From positions 1 to 64,000 of the forward strand of contig NZ_CACSJM010000002.1 of the NCBI RefSeq assembly GCF_902706185.1: 64,000 nt of DNA. The letters run 5' to 3'. Shown here one piece after another: positions 8,685-16,398 of this stretch. Position 1 is the first letter of the stretch, and each line of letters begins with the position of its first letter. The notes beneath the pieces are model-generated. The model had not been told where the DNA came from and did not search any database. It was given only the letters and a program-made list of their open reading frames with translations. This DNA comes from Roseomonas sp. 18066 (GTDB lineage: Bacteria > Pseudomonadota > Alphaproteobacteria > Acetobacterales > Acetobacteraceae). The position numbers were made by a program, and so were the translations under genes.

Positions 8685-9767
8685 ATGCCCGACGGTTCCG
8701 CCCATTTGAAGCCCGGCCTTAACCCTGGCCCCCGCACGCTCCGCGACGCTTCTGCCCTGGTCGCCGCCGGCCTGGTGCCGCCCGCGGCGCAGGCCGGGCT
8801 GGACGCGCTGTCGAAGACCTATGCCATCGCCGTCACGCCCGCGGTCCAGGCGCTGATAGACCCCGCCGACCCGGCCGACCCGATCGCCCGGCAATACATC
8901 CCCGATATCGCCGAGCTGACCACCCTGCCCGCCGAGCGCAGCGACCCGACCAGCGACGCCCCCTTCACCCCGGTCAAGGGCGTGGTCCACCGCTACCCCG
9001 ACCGCGCGCTGCTGAAGCCGCTGCTGACCTGCCCGGTCTATTGCCGCTTCTGCTTCCGCCGCGAGGTGGTCGGCCCCGGCGGCGGCCTGCTGTCGGAGGC
9101 CGAGCTCGACGCCGCCCTCGACTGGTTCGCCGCCACCCCGCAGGTGCGCGAGGCGATCCTGACCGGCGGCGACCCGCTGATGCTCTCGCCCCGCCGGCTG
9201 CAGCACATCCTGCGGCGGTTGTCGGCGATCCCGCATCTCGACATCATCCGGCTGCATTCGCGCGTGCCGGTCTCCGCCCCCGAGCGCATCACGCCGGAGC
9301 TCGCCGAGGTGCTGGCCGAAAGCGACAAGGCGGTCTTCCTCTGCGTCCACGCCAACCACGCCCGCGAATTTTCTGAACATGCCCGCGTTGCCCTGAAGCG
9401 GTTGCGCCGGGCGGGGGTGGCGCTGCTCGGGCAGTCGGTGCTGCTGCGCGGCGTCAACGACAGTGCCGAGGCGCTCGCTGGCCTGTTCCGCGCGATGCTG
9501 GCGCAGCAGGTGAAGCCCTACTACCTGCACCAGCTGGACCGCGCCCCCGGCACCGCGCGCTTCGAGGTGCCCATCGAAGAAGGCCGCGCCCTCCTGCGAT
9601 CCCTCCGCGGGAAGCTCACGGGGCTGGCCTGGCCGGCCTATGTGCTGGACCTGCCCGATGGGGCGGGGAAAGCACCCCTCGGGCCCGACTTTGCTGTCGC
9701 CGACGGGGATGATTGGGTTGTTGAAGGGCCTTTGGATAGGAAGGCCTACAGGCAACGGAAGAACTGA
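8685..9767 (+). CDS. epmB: EF-P beta-lysylation protein EpmB (radical SAM lysine 2,3-aminomutase)
   Basis: Converts lysine to (R)-beta-lysine for EpmA using S-adenosylmethionine, a 4Fe-4S cluster and PLP. The radical-SAM cysteines are in CPVYCRFC (Cys116, Cys120, Cys123). ILTGGDPLMLS and IIRLHSRVPVSAPERIT are further family motifs, and KPYYLHQLDRAPGTARFEV is the C-terminal region shared with KamA/YjeK. At 360 residues it is nearer to short YjeK proteins than to long clostridial lysine aminomutases. The divergent epmA partner makes the EF-P role much more likely than lysine catabolism. Confidence 0.94.
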   Translation: MPDGSAHLKPGLNPGPRTLRDASALVAAGLVPPAAQAGLDALSKTYAIAVTPAVQALIDPADPADPIARQYIPDIAELTTLPAERSDPTSDAPFTPVKGVVHRYPDRALLKPLLTCPVYCRFCFRREVVGPGGGLLSEAELDAALDWFAATPQVREAILTGGDPLMLSPRRLQHILRRLSAIPHLDIIRLHSRVPVSAPERITPELAEVLAESDKAVFLCVHANHAREFSEHARVALKRLRRAGVALLGQSVLLRGVNDSAEALAGLFRAMLAQQVKPYYLHQLDRAPGTARFEVPIEEGRALLRSLRGKLTGLAWPAYVLDLPDGAGKAPLGPDFAVADGDDWVVEGPLDRKAYRQRKN

Positions 9768-9840
9768 GAAGGTCGGGGGAATGAATTCCCCCGAACCCCC
9801 ATCTTCTTTCTGTTCATCGGCCGTTCGAAGACCAGCGCAC
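9768..9840 (+). terminator. Dispersed terminator-like palindromic repeat, copy between epmB and adh
   Basis: Stem TCGGGGGAAT / ATTCCCCCGA at 9773-9794 starts five bases after the epmB stop, followed by CCCCCATCTTCTTTCTG. The similarity to the copy behind glnA (29690-29790) continues for another 25-30 bases through CATCGGCCGTT and GACCAGCGC, so the repeat is longer than a terminator needs to be. It separates two convergent genes. Confidence 0.8.
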
Positions 9841-9874
9841 ATCCACGAGCATGGCCTTTGACCGGCCTTCGCCG

Positions 9875-10933
9875 TCAGGCTGCCGTCAGCACGACACGCC
9901 CGTTGATCTTGCCATCCTTCAGCCGGTTGAGCACGTCGTTCACATCCGAGGCCGGCGTGGTGCTGACCGGCAGCGGCGACAGCTTGCCCTGCTGGGCCAG
10001 GGCGACCACGTCGCGCAACTCCTGCGGGTTGCCGACATAGCTGCCGCGGATGGTCAGCGCCTTGGTCGCCATCAGCGGCAGCGGCACGTTCATCTCGCCG
10101 CCGAACAGGCCGACCTGGATCAGCTTGCCGCCCTTGCCCAGCGCATCGATGGCGAAGCGCGCGGTCTGGGTGCCGTTGACCAAGTCGATCACCGCCTCCA
10201 CCGGGCCGCCGCACAGCGCGAGCAGGCGGGCCGTGGTGTCCTCGGCCCCGGCCTGCAGCGTGTCGGTGGCGCCGGCCTTCTTGGCGCCGTCCAGCTTCTC
10301 AGCCGAAATGTCGACCGAGACGATGCGCTTATGGCCCAGCGCCTTCAGGATCTCGATGGCGTTCAGGCCGAGGCCGCCGGCGCCGACGACGACGATCGGG
10401 GTCGTCGGCGGCAGCGGCAGCACCTTCTGGATGGCCGAATAGACGGTGACGCCGGAGCAGGCATAGGTCGCGGCCACCGCCGGGTCGATGCCGTCGAAGG
10501 CGACCAGGTGCTTCGGGCTGCGGGCGATGACATGGGTGGCGTAGCCGCCGTTCTGGAACACGCCCATGCTGCGCGAGGCCACCTGGCACATATTGTCCTG
10601 GCCCGACTGGCAGCGGTCGCATTTGCCGCAGCCCAGCCAGGGGAAGACGATGCGCAGGTCGCCGACCTTGACGCCCTTGGCATCGGGGCCGAGCTTGGCG
10701 ACGCGGCCGACGATCTCATGCCCCATGGCCAGCGGCAGGACCACGCCGCGGTCCTTCAGCGACATCTTGCCGCGGCTGCCCATGTCGTAGCTGCCTTCCC
10801 AGATATGCAGGTCGGAATGGCAGACGCCGCAATGCGTCACCTCGACCAGCACTTCCTCGCCGGTCGGCTCCGCCAGCGGCAGCTCGATATTCTGCAGCGG
10901 TTCCCCGCATTCGACCACGGCCCAGGCGCGCAT
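9875..10933 (-). CDS. Zinc-dependent alcohol dehydrogenase (MDR superfamily)
   Basis: Cytosolic NAD(P)-dependent dehydrogenase of 352 residues. The catalytic zinc ligands are seen in THCGVCHSDLH and LAMGHEIVG; the structural zinc site in CGKCDRCQSGQDNMC has four cysteines. The Rossmann glycine motif is VVVGAGGLGLNAIE, followed by VDISAEKL, where Asp at the end of strand two suggests NAD rather than NADP. The substrate cannot be assigned; the closest general type is the AdhP/AdhA-like ethanol or primary-alcohol dehydrogenase group. It stands alone, separated from the TelA operon by about 100 bp. Confidence 0.9.
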   Translation of the reverse strand: MRAWAVVECGEPLQNIELPLAEPTGEEVLVEVTHCGVCHSDLHIWEGSYDMGSRGKMSLKDRGVVLPLAMGHEIVGRVAKLGPDAKGVKVGDLRIVFPWLGCGKCDRCQSGQDNMCQVASRSMGVFQNGGYATHVIARSPKHLVAFDGIDPAVAATYACSGVTVYSAIQKVLPLPPTTPIVVVGAGGLGLNAIEILKALGHKRIVSVDISAEKLDGAKKAGATDTLQAGAEDTTARLLALCGGPVEAVIDLVNGTQTARFAIDALGKGGKLIQVGLFGGEMNVPLPLMATKALTIRGSYVGNPQELRDVVALAQQGKLSPLPVSTTPASDVNDVLNRLKDGKINGRVVLTAA

Positions 10934-11034
10934 GTCGATTTCTCCCTTCTTGGACTCATGGGATGGGAAACCCTGGCGCGCGGCGGGTCAAGCCCCGCCG
11001 GCGCAGTTCGCCGGATGCTTTGCGGCGACCCGGA

Positions 11035-12117
11035 TCACGCCTTGCGCGACGACGGGCCGGAGGCGCTCAACGCGCGGCGGATCTCGGCCTCCGCCTTGGC
11101 GAGCTCCGTGGTCGCCTGGCGGCGGGCGGCGCGGCCTTCCTCGGCGATGCGCAGGCTGTCCTCCAGCGTGGCGACCAGCGCGGCATTGGCCTGCTGCACG
11201 GCGACCAGGTCGAAGACCCCGCGCTCCACCTCGATGCGCGCCTCGGCATTGCCCTGGCGCAGCGTCTCGGCATTGGCGGTCAGCAGCTTGTTGGTCAGGT
11301 CGGTCGCCGCGCGCACGGCGCCGCTGGCCTCGCGCATGTTCTGGATGGCCAGCGCCTGGGCCAGCTGGGTGCGCCACAGCGGCACGGTATTGGCCAGCAC
11401 CGAATGGATCTTCGACGCCAGCGCCTTGTCGTTCTCCTGGATCAGCCGCATCCCCGGCAGCGATTGCATCGCCACCTGCCGCGTCAGCCGCAGGTCATGC
11501 ACGCGCCGGTCGAGCTCGTCGCGCGCGGCGCGCAGGTCGCGCAGCCGCTGCGGCCCCAGCGGATTGGTGGTGTCGGCCGCCGCCGCCGCCGCCTGCGGGA
11601 TCACCTCCGCGTCGGTGCGGGCCAGCACCGTCTCGCCGGCGGCGATATGCTCGGCCAGCCCGTGGAACCAGTCGAGCGTCGCGCCATAGAGGCGCTCCAG
11701 CCGCTCGACATCCTCCATCAGCCGGGTGCGGTGGTTGTCCAGCTTGTCGCCGATGCTCTCGATCTGGCCGCGCACCGTCTCGTAGCGCTGCAGCACCACC
11801 GCCGCCTCGGCGCCGGCCCGGCGGAAGACGCGGGCCAGCAGCCCCGGCTTCTCGCCCAGCGCGGTGACATCGAAGCCGCGCAGGGTCGACAGCAGGCCGG
11901 ACAGCGCCTCGCCCGCCTCGCCGGTCGACTGGTTGCGCACGGCGCCCAGCATGGCATCCGCCGCCGTCGCCGCCCGCGTCTGCGCCTCGGCGCCGAAGCG
12001 CAGGATGGTGGAGGGGTCGCGCAGGTCGATCTGGGCGGCCAGCGCGGTCACCCGCTCCGGCGCGATGCTCTCCCGGGTCAGCGTCTCGGTGGTCTTCATC
12101 CCGGCGGATTGGCTCAT
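11035..12117 (-). CDS. Toxic anion resistance (TelA/KlaA) family protein
   Basis: Cytoplasmic, largely alpha-helical protein of 360 residues in the TelA family. TelA-type genes were named from tellurite-resistance plasmids, but the mechanism is unclear and chromosomal copies may act in envelope stress. Visible family features include LRGFDVTALGEKPGLLARVF, the coiled-coil region with RLERLYGATLDWFHGL, and MQSLPGMRLIQENDKALASK with VPLWRTQLAQALAIQ. It overlaps the XpaC-like gene by four bases (ATGA), showing translational coupling in a three-gene operon. Confidence 0.9.
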   Translation of the reverse strand: MSQSAGMKTTETLTRESIAPERVTALAAQIDLRDPSTILRFGAEAQTRAATAADAMLGAVRNQSTGEAGEALSGLLSTLRGFDVTALGEKPGLLARVFRRAGAEAAVVLQRYETVRGQIESIGDKLDNHRTRLMEDVERLERLYGATLDWFHGLAEHIAAGETVLARTDAEVIPQAAAAAADTTNPLGPQRLRDLRAARDELDRRVHDLRLTRQVAMQSLPGMRLIQENDKALASKIHSVLANTVPLWRTQLAQALAIQNMREASGAVRAATDLTNKLLTANAETLRQGNAEARIEVERGVFDLVAVQQANAALVATLEDSLRIAEEGRAARRQATTELAKAEAEIRRALSASGPSSRKA

Positions 12118-12806
12118 GCGTAACCCTCCTCTCGCAGTCGGTCGGCCAGGACCTTGACCTGAATTTCCAGCGCCTCGGTCTCGGCGGCGCGCAGCCGGTC
12201 GCGCAGCTGCAGGCTGCCGCGCGCCATGTCCTCGACCAGCAGGCCGAGGCCGGGCGGCGGCTCGGCGCCGCGGCCCAGCGTGTCGTCGATCCGCTCCAGC
12301 CCTTCGAGCTGCAGGTTCATGAAGCGCCGCGCCTCGCCGAGGCCGGAGGGGCGCAGCGCCAGCTCCGCCATCAGCGCGCGCAGCGCGGCGACCGCCGGGC
12401 GCAGCTGGGCGTCGGCGGCGGCCAGGGCGGCGAGCCGCGCGCGCGGCACCTCCAGCAGGTCGGGCGGCGGCGGCGGCGCGGGGGCCGCCGGCTCGACCAC
12501 CGCCGGGGGGGCGGCCACATACAGAAGCTTGGCGCCGAAGAAGGCCATGGCGCCGAAGACCACGGCGCCGAGCGGCGGAATGCCGGCGGCCATGCCGGCG
12601 ATCACGCCGGTGGCGGCGCCCACCATCAGGGCGGCACGCGCTGTCTTGCCGCGCCGCAGCCGGTGCAGCGCCAGGCCGAGCAGCCCGAGCCCCAGCAGCA
12701 GCCCGAGCAGCGGCCGCTGCTGGCCGCTGATCAGATTGACCAGCAGGGCCGGCGCCAGCGGCAGCGCCACCAGCACCAGCATCGCGCCCCGGAACTGCCG
12801 CAGCAT
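12114..12806 (-). CDS. XpaC-like (5-bromo-4-chloroindolyl phosphate hydrolysis family) membrane protein
   Basis: Partner gene of telA, 230 residues. The N-terminal third has two hydrophobic hairpins (about residues 7-45 and 55-95). A proline-rich linker (PAAPAPPPPPDLLEVP) follows, then a helical C-terminal region with LGEARRFMNLQLEGLERIDD, which resembles XpaC family proteins that sit beside telA in Bacillus (yceG/yceH style) and proteobacteria. The start at 12806 forms an ATGA overlap with the small upstream gene; a longer in-frame extension has no family character. The biochemical role is unknown. Confidence 0.78.
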   Translation of the reverse strand: MLRQFRGAMLVLVALPLAPALLVNLISGQQRPLLGLLLGLGLLGLALHRLRRGKTARAALMVGAATGVIAGMAAGIPPLGAVVFGAMAFFGAKLLYVAAPPAVVEPAAPAPPPPPDLLEVPRARLAALAAADAQLRPAVAALRALMAELALRPSGLGEARRFMNLQLEGLERIDDTLGRGAEPPPGLGLLVEDMARGSLQLRDRLRAAETEALEIQVKVLADRLREEGYA

Positions 12807-13012
12807 CAGCTGAACACCCGGAAGACCGCGCGGAAGAACGCCAGGAGAGAGACCAGCCAGAGCGACAGCCCCAGCAGTCCGAAGCCGGCGGCGCGGCCGA
12901 GCGTGCTTTCCCCCTGCAGCCGGGCGGGCAGCAGGGCGGTCAGGCGGGTTTCCAGCCAATCGGCGGGGCGGGGTCGGGGCGCGGGCGCCGCGGACCGGGC
13001 ATGGTGTCGCAT
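12806..13012 (-). CDS. Small single-pass membrane protein, first gene of the TelA operon
   Basis: A 68-residue protein with a basic, proline-rich N-terminus (MRHHARSAAPAPRPRPADW) and one predicted membrane helix near residues 44-66 (GLLGLSLWLVSLLAFFRAV). I recognise no family. It is supported by its position: its stop codon overlaps the XpaC-like start in an ATGA junction, so the three genes form one coupled operon. It may be a membrane anchor or regulator of the XpaC-like protein, which is inference. Confidence 0.7.
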   Translation of the reverse strand: MRHHARSAAPAPRPRPADWLETRLTALLPARLQGESTLGRAAGFGLLGLSLWLVSLLAFFRAVFRVFS

Positions 13013-13062
13013 AGGGGTCAGATTGCCCCTGGGACCTGCGGCTTCAAGCGACCGGCGGCGCT

Positions 13063-13797
13063 TCAGCCACCGCGACCCCGGAAGAAACGCGCGATCGTGG
13101 CCGCAGCCTGGTCCAGGTGGCGCTCCAGCACCGCCACCGCCGCCTCGACCTCGCCGCGATCGGCGGCGTCCAGCATGGCGCGGTGGTCATGCTGCGCCAT
13201 CTCCCCCCGCCCATGCGCCGCCAGATGGAAGCGGAGGTAGCGGTCGAAGGCGGAAAGCTCCTGCTCGACCAGCTGCAGCATCCGGGCATGGCCGGCGGCG
13301 GCATAGAGCGCCAGGTGGAAGCGCCGGTTCAGCTGGCCGAGCCGGCCGGCATCCGGCTCGCTGTCCATCGCGGCGATCAGCGTCGCCGCCTCCGCCCGCT
13401 GCGCCGCGGTCAGGTTCGGGATCGACAGCCGCAGCGCCGCCACCTCCAGCGCGCGGCGGATGGCATAGCCATCGGCGGCGTCGGCGGCCGAGATGGCGGT
13501 GACCACGGCGCCGCGATGCGGCAGCATGTCGACCAGCGCCTGCGCCTCCAGCTGGCGCAGGGCTTCCCGCACCGGCATGCGGCTGACGCCGAAGCGCGCC
13601 GCCAGCTCCTCCTGCCGCAGCGCCGTGCCGCCGGGCAGGCGGCCATCCAGGATCGCCGCCTTCAGGATGGCCTCGACATACTCCGTGGCGGTGCGCCAGC
13701 CGCCGGCCAGCTCGGGGGCCAGGCGATCCAGCGGGGAAATCTCTGCGGCAGTCACAGGTCGGGCATCCACAATCCGGCCGTTGATTGGATCCAACAT
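13063..13797 (-). CDS. GntR family transcriptional regulator, FadR/FCD subfamily
   Basis: DNA-binding repressor or activator of 244 residues. The N-terminal winged helix-turn-helix shows AILDGRLPGGTALRQEELAA and FGVSRMPVREALRQLEAQAL. The C-terminal FCD ligand domain has metal-binding-type histidines in NRRFHLALYAAAGHARML and HDHRAMLDAADRG. It is transcribed away from the BenE-type transporter with 43 bp between starts, so it probably controls that gene. A near-perfect palindrome overlaps its own first codons. The ligand is unknown, though an aromatic or carboxylic acid fits the neighbour. Confidence 0.9.
   Translation of the reverse strand: MLDPINGRIVDARPVTAAEISPLDRLAPELAGGWRTATEYVEAILKAAILDGRLPGGTALRQEELAARFGVSRMPVREALRQLEAQALVDMLPHRGAVVTAISAADAADGYAIRRALEVAALRLSIPNLTAAQRAEAATLIAAMDSEPDAGRLGQLNRRFHLALYAAAGHARMLQLVEQELSAFDRYLRFHLAAHGRGEMAQHDHRAMLDAADRGEVEAAVAVLERHLDQAAATIARFFRGRGG
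13784..13795. promoter_or_regulatory. Possible GntR operator palindrome
   Basis: ATTGGATCCAAC is a near-perfect 12-base dyad (core TTGGATCCAA at 13785-13794). It lies at the 5' end of the gntR gene, about 50 bp from the BenE start. FCD regulators bind short dyads of this size and autoregulation from this position would be typical, but the site is inferred from symmetry and location only. Confidence 0.35.
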
Positions 13798-13840
13798 TAC
13801 GCTACCCTGCCGTGCCGAAGCCAGAGGGAGTTCCAGGCCC

Positions 13841-15013
13841 GTGTCCGCAACGCTTGCCCGCGCCGGCCTGGTGCAGCCCCTGGTGGCCGGCGTGCTGGCC
13901 GCCATCGTCGGCTTCGCCAGCTCCTTCACCATCGTGCTGCAGGGGTTTCGCGCGGTCGGCGCGACCCCCGCCCAGGCGGCTTCCGGCCTGCTGGCGCTCT
14001 GCGTCATGCAGGGGCTGCTGGCCATCTGGATGAGCACGCGGCTGAGGCTGCCGATCATCATCGCCTGGTCGACCCCGGGCGCCGCCCTGCTGGTCGCCAC
14101 CGGCATGCCGGAAGGCGGCTTCCCCATCGCCGCCGGCGCCTTCCTGATGGCGGCCGGGCTGATCCTGCTGGCCGGGCTGTGGAAGCCCTTCGGCCGCGCG
14201 GTGGCCGCCATCCCGCCCAGCCTGGCCAATGCCATGATGGCCGGCATCCTGCTCGACATCTGCCTGGCGCCGATGCGCGCGGTCGGCGCCATGCCGCTGC
14301 TGGCCCTGCCGGTCATCCTGGCCTGGGCGCTGGCCTGGCGCTTCGCCCGGCTCTACGCCGTGCCGATCTCGGTGGCGGTGGCCGCCGTGCTGATCGTGCT
14401 GGCCACCCCCCTGCCCCACGGCGCCCTGGCCGAGATCGCGCCGCACCTGGAATGGGTCACCCCGCAATTCTCCACCGGCGCCGCCATCGGCATCGCCGTG
14501 CCGCTGTTCCTGGTGACCATGGCCTCGCAGAACGTGCCGGGCCTGGCGGTGCTGAACGCGCATGGCTACCGCCCGGCGCCCGGGCCGATCTTCACCGCGA
14601 CCGGCCTGGCCAGCGCCGCCATCGCCCCCTTCGGCGGCCATTCGCTGAACCTGGCGGCCATCACCGCCGCCCTCTGCGCCAACCGCGACGCCCATCCCGA
14701 CCCGGCCCGGCGCTGGATCGCGGCCCTGGCCTGCGGCGGCGCCTATGTGCTGCTGGGGCTGGGCGCCAGCTTCGCGGTGGCCTTCATCGCGGCCTCGCCG
14801 CCACTGCTGATCCAGACCGTGGCGGGACTGGCCCTGCTGGCCAGCCTGGGCGGCGCCCTGACCGCGGCGCTGGCCGATGAACGCCAGCGCCTGCCGGCCA
14901 TCACCACCTTCGCCACCACGGCCTCGGGGCTGGCGATCTTTGGCATCGGGGCGGCGTTTTGGGGGCTCGTCGCGGGGGGTGCCTTGATGGTGCTGGATCG
15001 CATCAGAAAGTAA
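13841..15013 (+). CDS. benE: BenE family benzoate/H+ symporter-like transporter
   Basis: Inner-membrane secondary transporter of 390 residues with about 11-12 hydrophobic segments. Family-type motifs include VGFASSFTIVLQGFRAVGAT near the N-terminus, IIAWSTPGAALL, and FLVTMASQNVPGLAVLNAHGY with APFGGHSLNLAAITAALC in the second half. BenE members move benzoate and related aromatic acids with protons. The GTG at 13841 follows GAGGGAG by about ten bases. No benzoate catabolic gene is seen nearby, so the substrate is uncertain. The divergent FCD regulator probably controls it. Confidence 0.87.
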   Translation: MSATLARAGLVQPLVAGVLAAIVGFASSFTIVLQGFRAVGATPAQAASGLLALCVMQGLLAIWMSTRLRLPIIIAWSTPGAALLVATGMPEGGFPIAAGAFLMAAGLILLAGLWKPFGRAVAAIPPSLANAMMAGILLDICLAPMRAVGAMPLLALPVILAWALAWRFARLYAVPISVAVAAVLIVLATPLPHGALAEIAPHLEWVTPQFSTGAAIGIAVPLFLVTMASQNVPGLAVLNAHGYRPAPGPIFTATGLASAAIAPFGGHSLNLAAITAALCANRDAHPDPARRWIAALACGGAYVLLGLGASFAVAFIAASPPLLIQTVAGLALLASLGGALTAALADERQRLPAITTFATTASGLAIFGIGAAFWGLVAGGALMVLDRIRK

Positions 15014-15060
15014 GCAGGCCAGGGGAAGGAATTCCCCTGGACCCCATCTTTTTTCTGTCT
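15014..15060 (+). terminator. Dispersed terminator-like palindromic repeat, copy behind benE
   Basis: Stem CCAGGGGAA / TTCCCCTGG at 15019-15040 starts five bases after the benE stop, followed by ACCCCATCTTTTTTCTGTC. It is nearly identical to the copies behind acpS and yraN. With the facing copy at 15080-15155 it forms a short version of the composite element described at 29557 and 56819. Confidence 0.8.
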
Positions 15061-15079
15061 GGCTGCCGGTGAAGCGCAG

Positions 15080-15155
15080 GTCAGTGAACGGCCGGTGAAA
15101 GAAAAGAATGATGGGGGTTTGGGGGAAGAATTCATTCTTCCCCCAACCTTGCCAA
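15080..15155 (-). terminator. Dispersed terminator-like palindromic repeat, long-stem variant behind the SDR gene
   Basis: Read on the minus strand after the SDR stop: a 13-bp stem TTGGGGGAAGAAT / ATTCTTCCCCCAA at 15119-15146, then CCCCCATCATTCTTTTC and the outer CGGCCG-containing tail. Base changes relative to other copies (TTGGGGG with CCCCCAA) are compensated on both arms, supporting a folded RNA. Confidence 0.78.
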
Positions 15156-15164
15156 TGCTTCCCG

Positions 15165-15929
15165 TCAGACGACCGGGCTCTTCCCGCCATCCACGTTCAG
15201 CGCCGTCCCGGTGATGTAGCCCCCGGCATCGGAGGCCAGGAACAGCGCGGTGGCCGCGAATTCCTCGGCCTTGCCGATGCGGCCGAGGGGGACATTGCGG
15301 CCCTGCTCGGCCTTCCACGCGTCGAAGCTCAGGCCGCGCGGGTCGGCGGCGTGGCGGCGCACCCACTGGTCGCTCTCGATGATGCCGACCAGCAGGGCAT
15401 TGACCAGGATGCCGTGCGGCGCGCCCTCATTGGCCAGGACCTTGGTCAGGGCCATGCCGGCGGCGCGGGAGACGGCGGTGGGCGCGCCCTGGGCCGGCGG
15501 CGCCTTGGCGCCGATGTTCAGCACGTTGATGATGCGGCCGAAGCGGCGCTGCTCCATGCCCGGCCAGGCCAGGCGGGCCAGGCGGATGGCGGCGAAAAGC
15601 TTCAGGTCGAGGTCGGCCTGCCACACCGCGTCGCTGACCGCGGTGAAGCGGCCATGCTGGCTGACGCCGGCATTGTTGACCAGGATATCCACCTGGCCGA
15701 AGGCGGCCACGGCCGCGTCATGCGCCGCCTGGCAGCCTTCTGCGGTGCTGATATCGGCGGCGATGGGGGTGGCGCCGGTCTCGGCGGCGGCGGCCTGCAG
15801 GGTGGCCGCGTCACGGGCGACGATGGCGACCCGGGCGCCGGCCTCGATGAAGGCGCGCGCCATGGCAAGGCCGAGGCCCTTGGAACCGCCGGTGATCAGC
15901 GCGTGCCGGCCGGCCAGGGAAAGCTGCAT
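15165..15929 (-). CDS. Short-chain dehydrogenase/reductase with atypical active site
   Basis: Rossmann-fold oxidoreductase of 254 residues. The cofactor motif ITGGSKGLGLAMA and the structural motif LVNNAGVSQHG are normal, as are VNALLVG and the C-terminal ITGTALNVDGG. Where classical SDRs have Tyr-x-x-x-Lys, this protein reads APTAVSRAAGM, with Thr and Arg in place of Tyr and Lys; the usual catalytic Ser is also not evident (INVLNIGA). It may work by a different mechanism or be a non-catalytic NAD-binding protein. It lies just downstream of tRNA-His on the same strand. Confidence 0.88.
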   Translation of the reverse strand: MQLSLAGRHALITGGSKGLGLAMARAFIEAGARVAIVARDAATLQAAAAETGATPIAADISTAEGCQAAHDAAVAAFGQVDILVNNAGVSQHGRFTAVSDAVWQADLDLKLFAAIRLARLAWPGMEQRRFGRIINVLNIGAKAPPAQGAPTAVSRAAGMALTKVLANEGAPHGILVNALLVGIIESDQWVRRHAADPRGLSFDAWKAEQGRNVPLGRIGKAEEFAATALFLASDAGGYITGTALNVDGGKSPVV

Positions 15930-15962
15930 TGTTGGGAGACCTCTTGGACGGATGGGGAAGAG

Positions 15963-16039
15963 TGGGGCGACCTACGGGACTCGAACCCGTGACATCCACG
16001 ACCACAACGTGGCGCTCTACCAACTGAGCTAAGGCCGCC
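15963..16039 (-). tRNA. tRNA-His (anticodon GTG)
   Basis: The full cloverleaf folds on the minus strand: acceptor arms GCGGCCT / AGGTCGC, D-arm GCTCAGTTGGTAGAGC, anticodon stem CCACG / CGTGG around the loop TTGTGGT, T-arm ACGGGTTCGAGTCCCGT. An encoded G-1 (position 16039) faces C73, and CCA is encoded. G-1:C73 is the ordinary identity pair for histidyl-tRNA synthetase; many alphaproteobacterial orders have lost it. Confidence 0.97.
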
Positions 16040-16146
16040 ATAACCACCTTCCCCCCGGGCCTGCTGGCTGACCAGCGGGCTTCGAGGTGGCGCGGGAAAT
16101 AAGCCGCGCGCGCGTCGCCGTCAACAGCCAGCGCGCGGCAAAAGCG

Positions 16147-16320
16147 TCAGAAGATCAGCTCGCCGGCCGCCAGCGCCATGACCAGCACCAGGACGAACAG
16201 CAGCAGGAAGACGCCGAAGATGATCTTGGCGATGCGGCCCGCCACGGCGGAGACGCCGGTGAAGCCCAGCGCGCCGGCGACGATCGAGATGACGAGGCAA
16301 ATCAGCGCCCATTTCAGCAT
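16147..16320 (-). CDS. DUF1328 (YtjA family) small membrane protein
   Basis: 57-residue inner-membrane protein with two hydrophobic helices (residues about 3-24 and 33-52). It begins MLKWALICLVISIVAGALGF and continues GRIAKIIFGVFLLLFV, which matches the DUF1328 pattern. Members are widespread in alphaproteobacteria and often linked to stress conditions, but no function is established. It stands alone between tRNA-His and the DNA ligase gene. Confidence 0.9.
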   Translation of the reverse strand: MLKWALICLVISIVAGALGFTGVSAVAGRIAKIIFGVFLLLFVLVLVMALAAGELIF

Positions 16321-16398
16321 GGTGGTCCATCCCCCTGGTTGACCCTGGCGGGGGAACGCGGCGGAAGCGGCGCAGTTCCCGCCGGACCCGCCGAAATT

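Noticed and set aside
7578..10214. An 878-codon frame containing EpmA with a long N-terminal extension
   Set aside because: Only the last 356 codons resemble EpmA; the extension runs antisense through epmB.
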